DNA of 64,000 nucleotides from Yponomeuta sedellus (Eukaryota; Arthropoda; Insecta; Lepidoptera; Yponomeutidae): NCBI GenBank assembly GCA_934045075.1, contig OW203722.1:20250986-20314985 (forward strand). The letters are read 5' to 3'. The notes under the pieces were generated by a model, which made no database searches, had not been told where the DNA came from, and worked only from the letters and a program-made list of their open reading frames with translations. This document shows, one piece after another, positions 57,674-64,000 of this stretch. Both the position numbers and the translations under genes were made by a program. Position 1 is the first letter of the stretch. Each line of letters begins with the position of its first letter.

Positions 57674-57913
57674 CCGTGCTTCCGTGCTTTGCAAGGCACG
57701 TTAAGCCGTTGGTGCCGGCTGTCATATTATAGCAGTCGTTAAGCCATGTCAGAGGCCTAATGGGCGGCTTAATAACTTCTGGCAGTAAGGCCTGCCACTG
57801 TCTTATAATCCTCCACCAACCCGGACTTGGCCCCCGTGGTGGAGTATGGCGTAACCTTCCTGCGATGCAGGAAGAGACCCATGCCCCAGCAGTGGGGACA
57901 TACAAGGGTTGAT
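57674..57913 (-). repeat. dispersed repeat family A, copy 5
   Basis: Minus orientation, from TGCTTTGCAAGGCACG through CCACCAACCCGGACTTGG to ACATACAAGGGTTGATA. Confidence 0.8.
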
Positions 57914-60239
57914 AACAAACACTTTTGTGAAAGATTACACTCCTCTTCTTCTTTTTACACTACTAATTTTTATTCTATTCTCATAGTATCAATTTAAAAA
58001 AACTCTTGGTATATTTTGACAGCCAACTAAGGAACCCTACACTGCGCGTGGCTCGACACGCATTTGGCCAGTTTTATAATTTAATAGATTGGCCGCCTTT
58101 TATTTATATCCAGAGAATCGAATCAATGGTCTTATTTTAATTGGTGGCCCAGATAGGCCAGATGCATCTCGGCTGGAGTGGAGAGCGAGGCAGACAAAAA
58201 TAACCGACGATTTGTTTATTTAACAGCGCTATGGTTTTCAAGTACTGTTTTGACCGGCACAACACAAAAAACTACGTTTATTCAATTAAATTTATGATAG
58301 TCCCTGCTGTGTTAAGAAGGATTTGGTATGCTATTGTTCATTCTCACAGCGAAGCTGTTCTTAGAACTTGTGTTTGGATTTAAGTCACGGTTTCTTAATA
58401 CTGGCCTATATAGTTGTTATTATAAACCGTATAACAAGAACAAAACAATCGGCTTATTATTTTACATCTATACGTCTATGAGGAACTATTGTACCTTACT
58501 TGAGCAACGGAATAACCGGTTAGTTGTGGTTTGAATAGGATAGCCATTATCATATGATTTTAGTTACGAACTTTCTGTATTTTAAATATAGATTCGCTAC
58601 TATCTATTGTTTAGTCACCCTGAAAATGCCGATGACATCTCATTTAACATAAAACTAGAAATGTGTTTTGTATCATACATTGTTATGGAATAATTGGAAT
58701 AATTTTATAATTCTGTATTTTTTTTCCTTTTATTGACTGTTCTCTCTCACTCATTTTGTAATATTCTTGTCGCCACCATCTCGTTTGCCTATTTTCTTGT
58801 GATATTTTCCTATTATACCTACTTCGTTTTACCCGTTTTCCATTAGTTTTCTTGTTTATATATAATTTTATTCAGTAACAATAAAAGTGTTCGAAAGTTA
58901 CTTTCCGTGTATTTATTCAAAGTTTTCGTCTGATTTTTTTCCATTACTCAGATATAACGAGTTACTCGATGTTTCTACACTTTTTATATTTCTATGCTAT
59001 TTTGAGTTCTATTGTTCGTTAAAACTTTTTACGGCTTACATTAATTTAGTTACAAACTCATCGAGTCTTATGGCGTAAACATAAACAGGCAAAAAAGAAA
59101 CATGATCGCAATCTGCGTGCTGAAAGTCGGAGGCATGTTTCATAAAGCTACAAAATACATTTATTAACCAAGAAACTCTCTAAATACATAATACATATAG
59201 AAGGTCCAGTAAGAGACACCCCAGGCGGACATATTTCGGCTAAATAGGGGAGTGTAAGTACCTTAAGGACAAGATAAAAAGTACCCGAAACGCTCGGGTG
59301 TCAGAATCATTTTAAGCAGAAAACCCTAGTTGCTGCCTACCCCACAGGCGTGAGTTTATTGTGTGTGTGTTTAATAGATACACTTCTGTTAACTAGCAGA
59401 CATTTTAAACCTAGATGCGTTACTGGTTTTAATTTATTATTTAAATTTGTGTCCAAAAAAACTATTTTAACTTTTTTTTTATTAAGTACTCGAGTGCAAT
59501 AAAGAGTTATCGTTTAATCTATCGTATTATTTGTATTCGAATTTGAGCAGAGTATTTTGAAATAAAATCAATTTTAATATTACTAACTGACCCCGCAAAT
59601 GTTGTTATGCTGTATTAATTAAGCCTACGACCTATTCTCAGACAGACCTACCAATGAAATTACAATAAAATTCATAAAAATTGGTGAAGCCGTTTCGGAG
59701 TTATTCGATAACAAACACAGCGAGATTGTATATATTAGATTATAACTGCAAAAACCTTGTAATACAATGTGTAAAACGGTTCGCATGTGTAGTCGTTAAA
59801 TCCACCTGTGTGTACTTACAAAATAATATGTATATGCTTACCATTGTCGGTACTTGCCAACAATGGTAACTAAAGCAAATTCAAACGATAATATTTTATG
59901 AGCTAGCCTGTTGATAGGGCATATTGCATAAGCTCCATATTATACCGTTATTTAATGTGGGCATATGTGCTTAGAAAAATATTGCGTTTATCAGAGCCAT
60001 TGAAATTGAAACTTTGCCAACAGGCTTTACGGAATGGGTTTACATCGTATTTTAGTCAATTTCATATCTGTGTACGCGTGGATATAGTTTCAATTAGCAA
60101 TTTGTATATCGTAGTTAACATTACTTTATTCTTTTTCTGAGAGAATTAAAATTCTCAAAAACTCTTTGAATGTAAGACAGACCGACCGATGTACGGAGTA
60201 ATAGTCCGGAACAAAAAAAAACCATTTTAAAAACCTATT
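57914..60239. other. gene-free stretch
   Basis: A family D edge lies at ~58025-58070 (GGAACCCTACACTGCGCG, CATTTGGCCAG). The rest is AT-rich with no recognisable gene. Confidence 0.4.
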
Positions 60240-60372
60240 TAGGGGCTAAAAATTCCACCCATGCCGGGATTCGAACCCGCGACCTCTGGCAATCCGTGCC
60301 AGCGCTCTTCCAACTGAGCTAATGGGCGACTCACCGGCATCGGCATCGGAATTTTTAGCCTCAAATAGATGT
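60240..60372 (-). repeat. tRNA-like sequence in a foldback, copy 2
   Basis: The tRNA-like core 60256-60328 differs from the core at 48162-48235 at only a few positions. It is flanked by GGGGCTAAAAATTCC and its near-inverse GGAATTTTTAGCCTC. The copy confirms a repeated element. Confidence 0.7.
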
Positions 60373-60759
60373 TTAAAATTGTCCTTAGCACGGGTTAGTG
60401 CATAAAAAAAAAGAATATAATAAAAATACCATTTTTGTGGACCTCCTATTAAACTAAAAACTTTTTGGAACAGTTGTGTCATGTGAAAAGGTTAAAGTCA
60501 TTTAATATAGAATTTATGTAACTAATCCATCACTATCTTATCAGTTCAAATCGATGTTAAAAGCCCAGGTTCTAAAATCAGTTAGAAACTCAACGGTGTT
60601 TAAAAGTCGCTTTGTGGTGTCTGTTCAAATGGTGCTGTACGAGGTCAATGTCGTTGATAAATCGATGCAGTGGGCAGTATGCTATGATTTGTCACTGTGC
60701 CTTGAAGTGGGAGTATAGAAGGTTTATAAAGTTTTATTTTTCTAACCTATAAACTTCCC

Positions 60760-60870
60760 ACTGCAGGGCACAGGCCTTCTCTCAGGTTGTTCTTAATTAC
60801 CACGCGTGCCCACCGCGGATTGGCAATTTCAAGCGCTGAGGTATTTCAACACCTTAGACACTCAGGTTTA
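60760..60870. repeat. LINE-tail-like fragment, inverse of 16640-16860
   Basis: CCACTGCAGGGCACAGGCCT, then GCGTGCCCACCGCGGATTGG, then AGCGCTGAGGTA, in the opposite orientation to the copy at 16.7 kb. Confidence 0.6.
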
Positions 60871-60932
60871 CTTACATTTTTTTCTTTTGCCGCTAGCGAA
60901 TGTTATTACTATATAAATTTCACGGTTCAGTT

Positions 60933-61262
60933 CGATGTCCCCACTGCTGAGATACGGGGCTCTTCCTGCATCGCAGAATGGTTAGGCCACGAGGGCCAAG
61001 TCCGGGTTGGTGGATGATTGTAAGATACTGGCGGGCCTTACTGTCAGAAGTTATCAAGCCGCCCATCTGGACGTGTCTTAACGACCGCCTTTACATGACA
61101 GCCAGCACCAACGGCTTAACGTACCCTGCGAAGCACGGAAGCGCTCGAAAAAAAATGCCACTAGCTCTAGTCACGGGACGGTCACCCATCCTGCACCTGA
61201 CCGCGCCTGCTGTTGCTTATCTCAAGTGAGTGATTCCAAGCACTCAGTTCGGCTAGGCCACG
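60933..61262 (+). repeat. dispersed repeat family A, copy 6
   Basis: GATGTCCCCACTGCTGAGAT, GTCCGGGTTGGTGGATGATT, ACGGGACGGTCACCCATCCT and TGACCGCGCCTGCTGTTGC in order, ending near CACTCAGTTCGGCTAGGCCA. Confidence 0.8.
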
Positions 61263-61984
61263 AGCGTTTTTTTCTTACAATACTAGAACTGTTTTTTGCT
61301 GTCAAAAAATTGTCTGCATGCGTCTAGTTGGTCTACATTTAATGTGAGCCATTTTCCTATAATCAAGTGGGACTTCTAATAACTCCTAAACTATGTATTT
61401 TGTAATCATAAACGGCACGACTTCACGCCCAGATCACCAAACAGTAACACACTGCGCGATGATCCCTGGTCATGTACCTACGTTCGTGACCACAACCTAC
61501 TCCTGGGATTCACTAGCGGAGTGGCGACTCCACAGTAATTGTTATTGCTTTTTGTTTGCGCTCGATTGTGTCAATAAAAAGTGTGACTAGGAGGAGCTAA
61601 TGTGTTGCTTTCGTTTGTCAATATTGTCTGCCCTATTGTGTGCATGTTTGTGTTATACTTTCCGCATTTTAAGTGCTTAAGCTTAAAGCATGTCACAGAC
61701 GAGCTCTACTATAGTGTACCATAATGTGGTATACAATACCTTTAATACGATATCTAAAAGCCTAAACAGGCACTTTACTGTCGACAGCACATCAACCTTT
61801 ACGCGGATGCACGTATTTGCAGTAATATCATGGTCGACCTGCTGTGGTCTGAACGCCTTGGTTTCACTTGCTGCATCAATATACAGTAACGTCTACAAAT
61901 GTGAAAGATTTTGATAGATATAAGTTGCTCTGGTCGTTACTATGGGTAGTGGTACTTTTGTATTTTATATTAGTTTTTCACTAC

Positions 61985-62077
61985 CAATCCGGACTTGCCT
62001 CCCGTGGAGTATGGCCTAACCTTCCTGTGATGCAGAAAGAGACCCGTCGCCAGCAGTGGGCACATACAAAGGGTTGA
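61985..62077 (-). repeat. dispersed repeat family A, copy 7 (partial)
   Basis: CCAATCCGGACTTGCCTCCC to GGGCACATACAAAGGGTTGA; only the left part of the family. Confidence 0.75.
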
Positions 62078-62265
62078 TATTATCATCATTCTCCATTGGA
62101 TGTTGTGTCTCATACAATTTTAGAATGTTCAACTTCTAAGCTAGTTAGTAGATTTGACTACTTTTGCTTTTTAAAGCTACGCCAATTCAGTGCAAGAGGC
62201 ATAATAAAATTTTATACAACCTGCACATGTTGGGTTATCGATTAGCTACCAAGTATAAACTCTTC

Positions 62266-62670
62266 GAAGCGGTGGTAGCTCAGTGGGTAGAACCATGGAC
62301 TGTTAAGCGAGAGCCCCAGGTTCGATCCTGAGTGCGGACAAGTACCAATGACTTTGTTTAATTTCAAAGTTACGTACATTTGCGAATTTGTAGTCGCAAT
62401 ACCACACGCTAACGCTGAAGCAAAACATCGTGAGGAAACCCGCGGCTTGGTTGGCTCCGCACGTATTGACTAGTCTTTCCTGTGGGCTAGGCCGACTAAG
62501 CTGTTAGGATGGTATAGGTGCTGGGCAACTACACCATCTATAAAACCATGTCCCAGGCACTACAGCGTCGGAGTGGTCCCTTCACCCATCTAGTGTGAGT
62601 GAAGATACCACTGGACGCTGTATAAATCATCTCATTAAGTAGATGCAAAAAAGGCCAATATTATTATTAT
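62266..62670 (+). mobile_element. full-length tRNA-derived SINE
   Basis: It is flanked by TATAAACTCTTC at 62254-62265 and 62671-62682 (perfect 12-bp target duplication). The head GGTGGTAGCTCAGTGGGTAG (A box) and CAGGTTCGATCCTGAG (B box) is tRNA-like, driving Pol III internally. The body carries GCAATACCACACGCTAA and the shared GTCCCAGGCACTACAGCG tail, ending in (ATT)n. It is the master form for the pieces at 5979, 18076 and 26717. Confidence 0.92.
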
Positions 62671-62682
62671 TATAAACTCTTC

Positions 62683-63225
62683 ATTAAATCCATTTATGTT
62701 TTTTAAATAAAAAAGGTGCGTTATGAATTTGACGTGGTTATCGACTCTATCGGTCTGTCATGTATAATTTTATAGTATTTACTTTCATTGTTTTTGTTTA
62801 TACAAAATAATTGAAGACTTGATCACAGCATCTCAATAATATTTGCAACTGGAAACCTAAAATTTGAAATAAAATACTCGGGGATAATAAGGGATGTGTC
62901 GAGGTTTTAAAAATTCTCTATTTAGGTACTGATATGGGATAGAGCCAAAATTGTTGTTACGTGGATCTAATGTTGTTTTGTTTCTGTAGTATCCCATGTT
63001 AGAACTCCTCTATGTATAGCCCAGCCATACCTAATAGCCTAGGCAAAAAATTGTCTCATTGAAAACCGTCGCGTCGTGGGTTAACAAACCACTTGACCTG
63101 AAAGTCAATCACTCCCGACTCTCCGCAGGAAAATAATCAGTGGTATATTCTCGTTTTATTTTGTCTTTCAAAATTATTTGTATTTTTATGTAGGTAGATC
63201 GATTTGCATCAATTCGTTGCCTTTC
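62683..63225. other. gene-free stretch
   Basis: AT-rich. I recognise nothing in it. Confidence 0.4.
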
Positions 63226-63495
63226 ATATAGTCTATTTATTCTTACTTGTCCAATTTAGCAAACAAGATTCTACCCTTAAACTGTGACTTTTTAGTCCAA
63301 AACTGCCATATTTCCATAAATGAAGTAACTTGGAACACTCTTTTACATAACACGCTGCCAATTTTAAAAACATATTTCATCATGATAGTTCATGAATTTG
63401 CGCGAAAATGTCTAGTTTAGGCATCTAATCTCAATTTTAAGGTTAGAATCTTGTTTACTAAATTGGACAAGTAAGAATAAATAGACTGTACATAA
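63226..63495. repeat. foldback MITE
   Basis: AGTCTATTTATTCTTACTTG and CCAATTTAGCAAACAAGATT (63229-63283) are mirrored at 63437-63491 with about three differences over ~55 bp. The centre is ~150 bp of AT-rich DNA. Confidence 0.85.
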
Positions 63496-64000
63496 TAATC
63501 CAACATTTAAAACTACTTGAAACTTGAAATGAAATCTGTTTGCCGAATGTCAATGTACAATGTAAAATGTAAGCCGCTGCCTTCAGGCCGTAGTGTAGTG
63601 GAGAAAAAGGCAGCGGGGAAAAAATAACTACTCTGTAAATTTTTTCTCAAGTCTAATACATCAGTTGTAACCTATACGTATAACTTTAAATGCCAAAGCA
63701 GATCGAGATCTTGTTTACTCGTTGGGTCTTCTGGCTTGAGTTACTAATATACGTTCCCTTTTATTTAGAAATTCACTTTTTATGGTTTCAGCTTCGCTTT
63801 CATCCTACTTGTTCGTTATTTCACTATAGCTTTCATTTGTTTACAATGGGCTACGACTCTAAGAGTATGCATTGTTCCGTATTGATTTACAATATAATGC
63901 TCCTAGTCCTTAGTGTTCAGTTGTCGAAGTTCCCAACACTGAAACTCATATGAAATGTACCACGTTATCTGAACTACCCTTAACCTAAATTTTACTTTTC

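Noticed and set aside
62266..62340. Functional tRNA gene at the SINE head
   Set aside because: It is continuous with the SINE body inside one pair of target duplications.

Overview
This window is nuclear DNA from an insect, most probably a moth or butterfly. The evidence is AT-rich DNA with short spliceosomal introns, insect-type genes (NRPS-like AASDH, Rab GDI, an ATP10-class flippase), and dense repeats whose wording is familiar from Lepidoptera. I cannot name the species from the sequence.

Layout. The first 13 kb hold the host genes: a six-exon AASDH-like gene (875-7054, +) with an R1-like LINE fragment and a SINE tail in intron 4; a single-exon Rab GDP-dissociation inhibitor (7905-9248, -), tail-to-tail with AASDH; and the first coding exon of an ATP10-type P4-ATPase (11878-12701, +). 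I recognised no further ATPase exon in the following 51 kb, so much of the window may be one huge intron, or the gene may be broken. The three genes show no sign of working in one pathway.

From 12.7 kb on the window is mostly mobile DNA. There are two copies of a ~480-bp inverted-repeat element (10.1 and 18.8 kb); at least eight pieces of one dispersed repeat (called family A here); tRNA-derived SINEs; many foldbacks; and a dead mariner (26.3-27.7 kb) split by a SINE with an 8-bp target duplication. A Transib transposon (29173-35050, RAG1-related) holds a foldback near its left end and a THAP-encoding insertion flanked by a 7-bp duplication; joining the Transib across the duplication restores the expected reading frame.

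The most striking object is a structurally complete DIRS-type tyrosine-recombinase retrotransposon (39118-44302). It has 150-bp inverted terminal repeats, an internal complementary region that copies both ends, an apparently spliced Gag-like ORF with an SR-rich first exon, an intact RT/RNase H/methyltransferase-like ORF and an intact recombinase ORF. Its ORF1 intron carries five copies of a 23-bp motif spaced 64-83 bp apart, which no standard DIRS feature explains. I treat this array as the best candidate for something undescribed.

The last 20 kb (44.3-64 kb) hold no gene that I recognise: only repeat fragments, two tRNA-like sequences inside foldbacks, LINE remnants, and a complete tRNA-derived SINE with a 12-bp target duplication.
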